In this document: piece by piece, positions 27,100 to 35,800 of the stretch | How the letters are laid out: every line of letters begins with the position of its first letter | How positions within the stretch are numbered: the first letter of the stretch is position 1 | Source of the DNA: Nocardia australiensis | GTDB lineage: Bacteria > Actinomycetota > Actinomycetes > Mycobacteriales > Mycobacteriaceae | Direction of reading: 5' to 3' | Length of the DNA: 64,000 nucleotides | Assembly (NCBI RefSeq): GCF_020733705.1 | Contig: NZ_JAJFZM010000001.1 | Coordinates: forward strand, 2,418,001-2,482,000 | Notes under the pieces: generated by a model | Database searches by the model: none | Seen by the model: the letters and a program-made list of their open reading frames with translations, nothing else | Told to the model about the DNA's origin: nothing | Made by a program: the position numbers and the translations under genes

Positions 27100-27888
27100 T
27101 TAGCGGTGGCAGACCGCGCGCACGGTCAGAGTGACCATGGGCAGGTCGAACTCGCCCTCGGCGGTTTCCGGCCTGCTGTGCAAGTAGTCGAGGATGCGGC
27201 CGAGTAGTGCGACGCGCTCTTGCTCGGGGATCACCAAGGTGTGTGAATGGGTTCCGATTGTGGCCGTCAGGGATTCGGCGGTGCGTCGCTGAGAATGGGC
27301 GAATCGGGCGATATCGAATTCCGGGAACAGCGGGTGCTTCGGGAAGCGATCCGCTTCGGATGCCTGCGGTGGCACGACGGCCCGAAATCGGGCGACCTCG
27401 TTGAGACCGGCGACCCATTCGACGGACTTGTCGTTGGTATTCCAGAATCCGGCGAACACACCGTCGTCGCGCAGCACGCGGGCAATCTCGGGGAAGGCCC
27501 GCTCGGGGTCGAACCAATGGAACGCTTGCCCGGCGACCACCGCGTCCACCGAAGCGTCCGGCAGTGGAATCGATTCCGCGGTGCCCGCGATCGTGGTCAC
27601 GCTGGGATACCGCGCGATCAGTTCGCCGCGCATCTCGGCGTCGGGTTCAACGGCCACCGGTTCGGCACCTGCGGCCAATAGCCCCTCGGTGAGTTTGCCG
27701 GTGCCTGCGCCGAGGTCGAGGACAACCAGCGAGCGCTGCTGCCCGAGTGGCTCCAAGGCCCACTGAATGGCGGCCGCCGGATAGTCCGGTCGGTGGTCGG
27801 CATACTCGGCGGCATGTCCGCCGAACGATGCGGCGCGGCGGGCATGGAGGTTACGTTGGTCGGTGCTCTCATCCGTCGAATTCCCCAT
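27100..27888 (-). CDS. Class I SAM-dependent methyltransferase
   Basis: A 262-residue enzyme with the Methyltransf_11 layout: HAAEYADHRPDYP, motif I LVVLDLGAGTGKLTEGL (about residues 54-70), VAVEPDAEM (acidic end of strand 2), DASVDAVVAGQAFHWFD (motif IV, near residues 108-124) and ARVLRDDGVFAGFWN. The FHWFD signature is shared with small-molecule methyltransferases of the trans-aconitate/ubiquinone type; substrate unknown. It is adjacent to, and in the same direction as, the HTH regulator gene 30 bases upstream, so they may be co-transcribed. Confidence 0.88.
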   Translation of the reverse strand: MGNSTDESTDQRNLHARRAASFGGHAAEYADHRPDYPAAAIQWALEPLGQQRSLVVLDLGAGTGKLTEGLLAAGAEPVAVEPDAEMRGELIARYPSVTTIAGTAESIPLPDASVDAVVAGQAFHWFDPERAFPEIARVLRDDGVFAGFWNTNDKSVEWVAGLNEVARFRAVVPPQASEADRFPKHPLFPEFDIARFAHSQRRTAESLTATIGTHSHTLVIPEQERVALLGRILDYLHSRPETAEGEFDLPMVTLTVRAVCHR

Positions 27889-27918
27889 AACTCCACCATA
27901 GGACCGATTGGTCTCGAG

Positions 27919-28485
27919 TTAGCCCGAGTTGTCCCGCTTTGGGGCGACGGTCGCGTCCGAATCGCCGATGGGGAATAGGATCGGACTGAGTAGGTATTGC
28001 GAACGGCCCTGTCCCGGTTTGTTTTTAATTCGAGGCACGATGGCGGCTCGCAGGTCGGTAATCAGGCCGGCGAGTTCTTCGGGGTCGAGCCATATGGCGT
28101 GCTGGCGATAGCCGACCAGGTCTTTCGTGGGGTCGGCCCCGTTATGGTCGAGGTAGGTGTTGAACTCCGCGAGCAGAGTGGCCATCGCTGCGGTGAAGAT
28201 TCCGCGGTGATCCTCGGGGGAAGCGGATGCCACCTGATCGGCGTCGATGACGGCACGTTCGCGGCGCAACCGATAGCGGCGTTCGACCGCGCCACGCACG
28301 CGCTGTTCGCCGACGACTTCGAGAATGCCTCCGGTGGCGAGCAATTCGACATGGCGGTAGACGGTGGCCTTCGAGACATCGGGCATTCGGGCGCACAGCT
28401 GCGCTGTTGTCAGGGTTTGCCCGCCCGACATGGCATGCACGATCCGCAGGCGTACCGGGTGAGCCAGTAGTTCCATGGAGTCCAT
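27919..28485 (-). CDS. ArsR-like winged helix-turn-helix regulator
   Basis: A 188-residue regulator. Residues 1-75 form a winged HTH: MELLAHPVRLRIVHAM, then LTTAQLCARMPDVSKATVYRHV as the recognition helix region and a wing at EVVGEQRVRG. The C-terminal half is an alpha/beta domain with TYLDHNG and EELAGLITDLR, probably for ligand binding. I chose the ATG at 28485; a longer frame to 29448 runs through the divergent hydrolase gene and is rejected. It probably controls the hydrolase gene, from which it is divided by 69 bases. Confidence 0.8.
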   Translation of the reverse strand: MDSMELLAHPVRLRIVHAMSGGQTLTTAQLCARMPDVSKATVYRHVELLATGGILEVVGEQRVRGAVERRYRLRRERAVIDADQVASASPEDHRGIFTAAMATLLAEFNTYLDHNGADPTKDLVGYRQHAIWLDPEELAGLITDLRAAIVPRIKNKPGQGRSQYLLSPILFPIGDSDATVAPKRDNSG

Positions 28486-28511
28486 ATCGCTTATCTTCTC
28501 ATCTATGATAC

Positions 28512-28522
28512 CTTTCGCAAAG
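28512..28522. promoter_or_regulatory. Palindrome between divergent regulator and hydrolase
   Basis: CTTTCGCAAAG is a perfect inverted repeat around three bases, in the AT-rich gap 28486-28554. Flanking arms CTTATCTTCTC (from 28490) and GAGAATAATAAG (from 28526) are also partly complementary. A likely operator for the ArsR-like protein. Confidence 0.45.
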
Positions 28523-28554
28523 TTGAGAATAATAAGAAAGCTGTGGAGGACACC

Positions 28555-29511
28555 ATGGAGCGAACCGAGTCGTGGCAGACGCCGGACTACGCGAATCCGG
28601 CCGCATTCGACGAGCAGGAGGTCACTGTCGGTTCCGGTGAGCTCGCCGTCGAGGGTGCGTTGACCGTCCCCCGGGGTGACGGGCCCTATCCGGCGGTAGT
28701 GCTGCTTGCCGGTGGCGGGCCATTCGATCGTGAGGGAACGGTCGGGCCGAATCGGATATACCGGGATATCGCGTGGGGTCTGGCCAGTCGTGGGATCGCG
28801 GTGCTGCGATTCGACAAGGTTACCTGCGCCCACCCCGAGAAGACCTCGGCGGCAACCGAATTCACGCTGCATGAGGAGTATGTGCCGCACGCGCTCGCGG
28901 GCATCGGGCTGCTCGGCGAGATCCCGGCTGTCGATGCCGAGCGGATCTTTCTGGTCGGGCACAGCCTGGGTGGAAAGGTGCAGCCCCGAGTGGTAGCGGC
29001 TGAGCCGAGGGTGGCAGGCATGGTCATTCTGGCCGGTGACACCCATCCGATGCAGTGGGGCCTGGTGCGGGTGCTGCGGCACCTTGCCGAGGTCGCCCCG
29101 GAGTTCATCGCGGCGTTTCCGCCCATCGAGACCGTGATCGAACAGGCGAAACTGGTTGATAGTCAGGAACTTTCGCCGGGCACCCCAGCGGAGGATCTGC
29201 CGTTCGGAATGGCAGCGTCGTACTGGTTGGACCTGCGTGCCTACGATCCGGTGGCGGCCGCGGCGAAGCTGAACAAGCCCATGCTGATTCTGCAGGGCGA
29301 GCGCGACTATCAGGTGACGGTGGCCGACGATCTGGCCGGATGGCGGTCCGGGCTTGCCGACCGGCCGGAGGTCACCATACGGACCTATGCCGCCGACGAT
29401 CATCTGTTCTTCCCGGGAAGCGAGCCATCCCTGCCCGCGGACTATCAACGGCTACAGCATGTCGACGCCGAAGTTGTCAGGGATATCGCGGACTGGATCG
29501 TGACCCACTGA
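28555..29511 (+). CDS. Alpha/beta hydrolase
   Basis: A 318-residue enzyme. It has an oxyanion-type loop AVVLLAGGGPFDREGT, the nucleophile elbow GHSLGG (Ser near residue 143), Asp in QGERDYQV and His in DDHLFFPG, so the triad is complete. DUF3887/S9-like hydrolases of this form cut esters or peptides. I chose the ATG at 28555, preceded by GGAGG at five bases; the GTG at 28543 is less likely. It is divergent from its probable regulator. Confidence 0.88.
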   Translation: MERTESWQTPDYANPAAFDEQEVTVGSGELAVEGALTVPRGDGPYPAVVLLAGGGPFDREGTVGPNRIYRDIAWGLASRGIAVLRFDKVTCAHPEKTSAATEFTLHEEYVPHALAGIGLLGEIPAVDAERIFLVGHSLGGKVQPRVVAAEPRVAGMVILAGDTHPMQWGLVRVLRHLAEVAPEFIAAFPPIETVIEQAKLVDSQELSPGTPAEDLPFGMAASYWLDLRAYDPVAAAAKLNKPMLILQGERDYQVTVADDLAGWRSGLADRPEVTIRTYAADDHLFFPGSEPSLPADYQRLQHVDAEVVRDIADWIVTH

Positions 29512-29663
29512 AGACCGCGAGGGTAGGTCGCCGCCGTCGCGGTGCGCTCGATTCGCCTGAACCGGAGCGACTTTGGGATAGTGCAATCGCAGCCAACGCG
29601 GGAAGGTAATGCATCGCGATGCGTGATCGGACCGCACGCCAGGTGGCCGGAGGTGGTGTGGGC

Positions 29664-30107
29664 TCAGCCCTCGAGTAGCACGGTGACCGGGCCGTCGTTG
29701 GTCAGGTCGACGTGCATGTGGGCGCCGAAGCGGCCGGTGGCCACGGTGGCGCCGAGGTTACGGAGGGTCGCGACGAAGGCGTCGACGAGCGATTCGGCGA
29801 TTGGAGCCGGCGCGGCGGCGTTCCAGGAGGGGCGGCGGCCCTTGGTGGTGTCGGCGTAGAGGGTGAACTGGCTGACCACCAGAAAAGGCGCGCCCAGGTC
29901 GGCGGCGGAGCGTTCGCCGTCGAGGATACGCAGCCGCCACGCCTTGTCCGCCAGGGTTTTCGCGGTCGCCTCGGTATCGCCATGCGTGACGCCGACCAGG
30001 GCGACCAGGCCGTGCGGCGCACCGTGTGCGGCCGGGTCGATGTGACCGACGACGTGGTCGTCAACGGTCACTCTGGCCGCGGTCACTCGCTGTAATAGAA
30101 CTCGCAC
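29664..30107 (-). CDS. dtd: D-aminoacyl-tRNA deacylase
   Basis: A 147-residue enzyme that removes D-amino acids and glycine from mischarged tRNAs. The two diagnostic motifs are present: [16 protein letters not shown] and the Gly-cisPro motif TNDGPVT after [11 protein letters not shown]. The start is GTG. Full length. Confidence 0.96.
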   Translation of the reverse strand: MRVLLQRVTAARVTVDDHVVGHIDPAAHGAPHGLVALVGVTHGDTEATAKTLADKAWRLRILDGERSAADLGAPFLVVSQFTLYADTTKGRRPSWNAAAPAPIAESLVDAFVATLRNLGATVATGRFGAHMHVDLTNDGPVTVLLEG

Positions 30108-30161
30108 ATCGATTGATCTTGCCGTGTCGTCATCCGGCCGAGTCCACAGGCCGGTGTCTAG

Positions 30162-31661
30162 CTAGTCGACTGCCTTAAGCTTCACCTTCTGGAAGAACAT
30201 CAGGTCGGTGTTGGGGACGGCATCGGCAGCTTGGCGGATGCCGCTGGCCGGTAGGTGGGTGAGTTTGGCGAACATCGGGGAGTTGCCGAATGCGGCGCGT
30301 ACCTGGGTTTCGGAGGCGTAGTCCGCGCCGTAGTCGGCGAGGGTCGCGAAGTTCAAGGGTGCCAGGGGTTTATCGAGAGGAACCTGGCCCGCCGGCCGGC
30401 CGAGAGCGGCGTACTGTACTGCGTTGCCCCCCTCGTATCGGCACAACTCGTAGGACATGTTCTCGGTGGCCGCCACGCTGATTACCGGCCATCGTGTCGA
30501 AAGGTGCAGTGCCAGTGGATGTTTACCAACCGGCGCGATTTCCCACTTCAGGCTCATGACAATGACGGAGCCGGGGTAGGTCTGTTCCAACAGCACCATG
30601 TCGTCACCCAGCCGTTCGGCCGTGTTCAGTTCGAGATCGGCCGCGCTCCAAATGATTTCGACATCGCCGAGGTGAGTGGCACCTTCGGCGGGGGCGGCGC
30701 CGTCGGCGGCATAGGCGGCGATCACGGCGTCCCGGATCTGGGCCAGGGCGTCCGGCGCCGAGCAGCGCACGCTCAATGCCCCGAACGAGGTGGCGATTTC
30801 TACCGGTCGCGACGGGGGATCGGGCATGGCGCCCGGGGCCAGCGGTTTGATCCCGACCAGGGCCAGCTTCCAGTTGATCTCTTCGATCGTGGATAGGTCG
30901 CCCGCGGTTTGGTACAGAATCTGCTGCTGGGTCAGCCGACCGGCCCGCTCGAGTGTCGCGCATTCCAGCTTCGCGAGCGCGCCATAGGACTTGGCGGTGA
31001 GATCGATCTCCTCGATCCGGGTCTGACGCAATCGCTGTGTCATCTCGGGCGAGGTCAGCGCCGCGTACTGTTCGCGGTACATCGCGACGGCCTGTTTGCG
31101 CTGCCTGCCCACCATGAGAGTGCGCAGCAGCGTGCTCAAGCTCGCGAGGTACTTGCCGGACTGGTCCGGATTCGCCGCGAAGAGCCTGCTGCGGATCCGC
31201 ACGGCGTCCTCGGATGCGGCGACGGCGGTATTCGGGTCGAGGCGGCACAACCACACACCGCATTTCGACAGGCCGTCGGCGCACACACTCGCGGCCTGTG
31301 GATGGGTGTGCGCCACCTGACGGTAGGCGCGGCAGGCACTGCGAATGGTGTTGGCCGCCAGCTCTCGATGGCCGATATGGCGTGCGGCCTGCTCGAATAC
31401 CCGCAGTGCGTCTTGCACCTCGCCCGCGAATTGTGCCGAAACATGCCCGGCGGTGAGCCAGTGCAGCCGAATCGCGACGGCCTCCTGTGCCGGCGCCAAT
31501 GCCTCGGCCGTTCGGTCTTGGTCCGAACCGTTCTTCGTGGCGACCAGTGCTTTGGCGAGATCGCACAGTGACGTAGCCAGTTTCAACTGGGCTTCGATCG
31601 ATCTGTCGATCGCAGCCCCTCGATCTTCGGCCACTCGGCGCTCGATCGAGCTCAGATCCAT
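30162..31661 (-). CDS. Hypothetical protein with TPR-like helical domain
   Basis: A 499-residue cytosolic protein. Residues 1-250 are helical with TPR-like spacing: ALAPAQEAVAIRLHWL, QDALRVFEQAARHIG, AANTIRSACRAYRQVA, and SLSTLLRTLMVGRQRKQAV. The C-terminal half is alpha/beta (VEIATSFGALSVRCSAPD, then VIVMSLKWEIAPVG) without a known motif. The ATG at 31661 is preceded by GGGG at a fair distance; an in-frame ATG at 31736 is the alternative. It is divergent from the first WXG100/giant operon and could be a regulator, chaperone or immunity protein for it; that is a guess from position. Confidence 0.6.
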   Translation of the reverse strand: MDLSSIERRVAEDRGAAIDRSIEAQLKLATSLCDLAKALVATKNGSDQDRTAEALAPAQEAVAIRLHWLTAGHVSAQFAGEVQDALRVFEQAARHIGHRELAANTIRSACRAYRQVAHTHPQAASVCADGLSKCGVWLCRLDPNTAVAASEDAVRIRSRLFAANPDQSGKYLASLSTLLRTLMVGRQRKQAVAMYREQYAALTSPEMTQRLRQTRIEEIDLTAKSYGALAKLECATLERAGRLTQQQILYQTAGDLSTIEEINWKLALVGIKPLAPGAMPDPPSRPVEIATSFGALSVRCSAPDALAQIRDAVIAAYAADGAAPAEGATHLGDVEIIWSAADLELNTAERLGDDMVLLEQTYPGSVIVMSLKWEIAPVGKHPLALHLSTRWPVISVAATENMSYELCRYEGGNAVQYAALGRPAGQVPLDKPLAPLNFATLADYGADYASETQVRAAFGNSPMFAKLTHLPASGIRQAADAVPNTDLMFFQKVKLKAVD

Positions 31662-31937
31662 CACGACCCCAACTCTCCGCATCAACTTCCGCGTACGGTC
31701 GTCGATCGGCCGCATCGTGCCCGCCGAGTCTGCCATAAATGTGCGGCTGACGTCGCAACGCGGGGGAAAAGGTGATCCGTCGCGCCGACAGCACCCCCTG
31801 AACGCGGTGTAACTGCCACGGTACTTTCCGTTCATGTTCGGGTCACGGATGAGTCGCAATCGGCTGTCATCGTTCGAATCGCAGTGTCTTAAAGGAAGGG
31901 CGCGGGCGACCGCAGGAGCACACGAGGAGCGAACGCG

Positions 31938-32252
31938 ATGTCGGACAATCTGAAGCACGACGCGGAGCTGTTCGAGAAGGCTGCCCACAAGACCGGGTAT
32001 GTTCGCGATCGCGTCAATTCTGTGCTGTCCACATTGGAGGGGTCGCTGCACGGGCGCGGGAAGCCGTGGGGCGAGGACAAGCTGGGCGACCAGTTCTTCG
32101 AAGGGGACCAGGGCTACAAGGTGTCGCGCGAGAAATTGTTCACCAACATCAAAAACGCCGCGGCCAGCTTCGACAACTTCTCCAACGGTCAGACCACCTC
32201 GGCCGAGCTGCTGCGAAAGATGGACCACTCGAACAGCGACGGCTTCCAATGA
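31938..32252 (+). CDS. WXG100-like small protein, operon 1
   Basis: A 104-residue helical protein: helix, a turn with a Trp-Gly (GKPWGEDKLGDQF, near residues 41-53), helix with GYKVSREKLFTNIKNAAASF. Size and shape fit the WXG100 superfamily, which is exported by type VII secretion as dimers. It has AGGAG eight bases before the ATG. The paralogue at 51713 also begins MSDN and has WGTDDFGKTFEGDKGY in the same place. It starts operon 1 (WXG-like, YbaB-like, giant). Confidence 0.8.
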   Translation: MSDNLKHDAELFEKAAHKTGYVRDRVNSVLSTLEGSLHGRGKPWGEDKLGDQFFEGDQGYKVSREKLFTNIKNAAASFDNFSNGQTTSAELLRKMDHSNSDGFQ

Positions 32253-32271
32253 TCCGAGATCGGCGCGGCGC

Positions 32272-32796
32272 ATGACTAATGAACACGCGAAGTCGGAGTT
32301 GGCCGCGGTACTCGATGAAGTCCAGCAACAGATGCGCGATATCGCCCGAGTCCAGCAGCAGCGCGCGCAGCTGACCGCCAGTGCGACAGTGCGTAAACGG
32401 GTGACGGTCACGGTGAACGCCGACGGCGCCATAATCGAAACCAAGTTCGGGCCCGGCGTCGATGAGCTCAGCTATTCCGACATCGCGAAGGCGGTGACGG
32501 CCGCCGCGCAGCAGGCATTCACCGACGTCGCGCGTAAGGGGCAGGACCTGATGGTTCCCTTGAACGATCGACGGGCACGACTGCCCAAGATGTCCGACCT
32601 GGTCGAAGGCATGCCGGACTTCACCGCCGAAACCCCTGAGCGGCCGTCAGTTTCGCTCGCGCCACCCGATGCCGACGAGCGTCGGGGCGCTATCGGCGCC
32701 AGGGAGAGCGACAGTTCCGCAATGGAATTCAGTGATGTCGAATTGGTTGCGCGGCAGCGGACTCGGGACCGCGGAGTCAGCGATTCCAGCTGGTAG
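32272..32796 (+). CDS. YbaB/EbfC-like protein, operon 1
   Basis: A 174-residue protein. Residues 5-110 follow the YbaB fold: N-terminal helix (LAAVLDEVQQQMRDIARVQQQ), strands KRVTVTVNADGAIIETKF, then helix YSDIAKAVTAAAQQA. An unstructured tail of about 60 residues (TPERPSVSLAPPDADERR) follows. YbaB proteins bind DNA in other bacteria; the role in WXG100 operons is unknown. I chose the ATG at 32272, after the WXG gene stop. Confidence 0.8.
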   Translation: MTNEHAKSELAAVLDEVQQQMRDIARVQQQRAQLTASATVRKRVTVTVNADGAIIETKFGPGVDELSYSDIAKAVTAAAQQAFTDVARKGQDLMVPLNDRRARLPKMSDLVEGMPDFTAETPERPSVSLAPPDADERRGAIGARESDSSAMEFSDVELVARQRTRDRGVSDSSW

Positions 32797-32813
32797 TGCA
32801 AGGTTGATTACGG

Positions 32814-35800
32814 ATGGCTGAGCTACCCGGCTACCTGAAGTGGCTGGAATGGGTGGCTGGATCCGACTGGCCCGCAGGCGATCCCGACGGCATGTGGGGA
32901 ATGTCGAAGGACTGGAGCGGCGCCGCCGAGGACCTGCGCGACATCGTCGGCGATATCAGGATCGCGAAGGTCGCGTCGATGGCCGCGTATCAGAGCGGCG
33001 ACGGCATCGACAAGATCGTCGAGGAATTCGACGGGTACATCACGGGACCCAATTCCCTCGAGGCCCTTGCCGGGGATCTCGACAAGATGGCCGAGGCCGC
33101 GAACAGCGTCGGCACCGAGATCGAATACGGCCAGCTGATGATGATCACGTCGCTGGGGCTGCTGGCTGCCGAGATTACTATTGCCTGGATCTTTCCGCCG
33201 ACCGCACCGGCGGAAGTCGCTGTGGCGACCATCGCTACCCGTGCGGCGATTCGCATTCTCGCCAAGCGGATCATGGACAAGATCGTCGAAATCGTCGCCA
33301 AGCTTCTCGGACGCAGGCTGGCTGAATTCCTGGTCAGGCATGTGGCCATCGACACCGTCCTCGGTACCGTCCAGGACCTCGGCATCCAGGGGTACCAGGT
33401 CGCCGCGGGACACCGTAAGGCGGTCGACTGGAATCAGGTCAAGGTCACGGCGATCAGTTCGGCCGTCGGTGCGGGAATTGCCAGTCCACTCGGCGAGAAG
33501 CTCGGCAAGGTGCTCGAGAACAAGATTCCGGGGATGAGTACCTGGTTGCGTGGCATGATCGTCGGTTCGGTGGCGGGCGGGGCGGGTGCCATGGGTGGAT
33601 TCGGTGCCAGCATCGGCGTGCAGTTCTGGGACACCTGGCACGCCGACGGTGGTGGTTGGGACAAGGCCGTTGAAGGGCTCGAGAATACCGAGTTCGACCC
33701 GCGCATGCTCACGGCCGGCGTGACGAACGGCGCGATGTCGGGGGCCAATCGTGGTCTGGCAGACAGCTTCTATCAAAGCCGGCACCCGGAATGGTATCGG
33801 CCCTCGGGTAGTCCCGCCGACCCGGACAGTTTGGCCCGCACCGGTTTTCGTCCCGATGCCGTGGCGCCTGGCGTCGGTGACGGGAGCTCGGTCAATGGCA
33901 ACGGGGCAGGTCTGCCGCATGGTGCGGGCGACGGGTCGGTGCGTGGTAGCGGTGCGACCGCTCATGGTGGTGGCGACGGGGCGGACGCACGCGGAAATTC
34001 GAATGGTGCTGGGGCAGGCGAGCATTCGACGAATGGACATGCTGGCGAGGATGGTTCGAGTAATGGGCGCGGCGGTGATGGGGTCGGGCGCAGTGGGGAT
34101 GATGGATCGGCGGCTGGGCGCGCTGGTGACGCGGCTGGGCATGATGGGTCAGCGGGCGGGCGTGCGGGTGACGCCGCTGGGCATGGTGACAGCGGCGCGG
34201 GTACGGGCGAGCGTGCGGGTGACGCGGCCGGGAATGGCGCTGGTGATGGCGGGGCGAACGGTCGCGCGGGCGACGGCGCCGATGGGACCGGCGATGGGTC
34301 GTCGAACGGCCGGCAGGCTGTGGATGCGTCGCGGTCCGACCAGCCGGCAGTGCAGCAGAATTCGGCGCAGAACCATGATGATGGCACCGGTCATGGCGAG
34401 CGTGTGCCGGAGTCCGAGCGCACGACCGTAGCGGCGCAGGCGGGCCCGCCGCAAGCGCGTGCCGACGCGGTGTCCACGGGGAGCGATCAGAGTCCGGTGT
34501 CCAACGGTGCCACGACGCTGACGGGCGCGGACCATAGCCCGGTCTCGAGTGGTGGCGCCGACGGTGTTCGAGCACCCGGTGACACACCGCCACCACCTGT
34601 GGCATCGAATTCGGCTCCGGCTTCCGGACCGGCCCAAACCGGTGCCGAAGTACGCAATGGAGCCCAGCCCGGCCCCCGTGCTGGTACGCCAGGGGACGTC
34701 CGTCCCAACGCCGGAACCTCCGCCGAGGTAGCTCGCGGCGAACACGCTCGGCCACAGGCGGGTTCGGAGGCCGGACCCGGCGAGTCGAGAGCCGGAATAC
34801 CGGAGAACCGGGCGGGCACACCGGATGGACACAATGGCGCGGACGCGCGCGCGTCGGCCGATCGCGCTCGCGCCGGCGACCCGCAGTTGGCCGGAATGCG
34901 ACGCGGTGACAGCAGCGTCCATGCCGAAAATCACACGCGTGCAGTCGAACCCACAGTGCGCTCGCACGATGACACCGTGGACCGCTCGCCGGCATCTTCC
35001 GATGCTCCGATGATCGACCGCCCCAATGGGCAGCAAGTCGGTGAGCCCGCGATCGGCCGCGATCAGGCCGAAACAACGACCGTTCGAAGGGATTCCGCAG
35101 ACCCCGAAACCTCCGAGCCGCCGCGCCCCGATCAGGACACCTCGCGCCCGTCGCGCAGCGCCGACGAGTCCGACGGCCGTGACCGCGCCGCTCAAACCGA
35201 CGATGGATCCCAGCGGGAAGGAACCGGGCGCCGCGACAGCGGTGCCGACACCCGTGGCCGAGCCGGGGATCTCGGCGGCGGCACCCCGCAGGATCGAGGG
35301 CGGGGTGAAGACGGTGCTGATACGAATCAGGGCAGGCGCGTCGATGATGATGCTGAGCGGACCCAGCGACCCGACAGCGCAGTTCCCGAGCATCACGCTC
35401 CAGCCGTCGAGGTGGGCGGCGGCTCGAAGGAGCCACCGTCCGAGCCGCCCGCTCCGCCTGCCCCGGACGGTCCTGGCGAAGGTTCGGATCCGAATGCGCA
35501 CCCCGACAGGGGGGCCGGTGAATTGCCGGTGATCGAGCCGACGGATATATCGATGTCGGCCGAGCAGCGTCGGCTTGTCATCGATGTGGCGGGTGAAGAG
35601 GTTCCACTGCATGTCGCGCGCGAGGGTGAAAACCAGTGGAAGGTCGTGCCGGACGAGCGCGGAACTCCCACTCGGCCAGACGATTCCGAGCCGCCCCAGC
35701 GTAGCCAGCTGCTGCGGCGGGCGTGGGAACGCGTTCGGGACAAGATGTACGTGCGTGGCTATGTGGGCGATTACCCCAAGTACCCATCGGGATCGGGGCA

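Noticed and set aside
28486..29448. N-terminal extension of the ArsR-like gene to 29448
   Set aside because: Runs antisense through the hydrolase gene; the HTH domain starts at 28485.
31662..32444. N-terminal extension of the TPR-like gene to 32444
   Set aside because: Runs antisense through the WXG-like and YbaB-like genes of operon 1.
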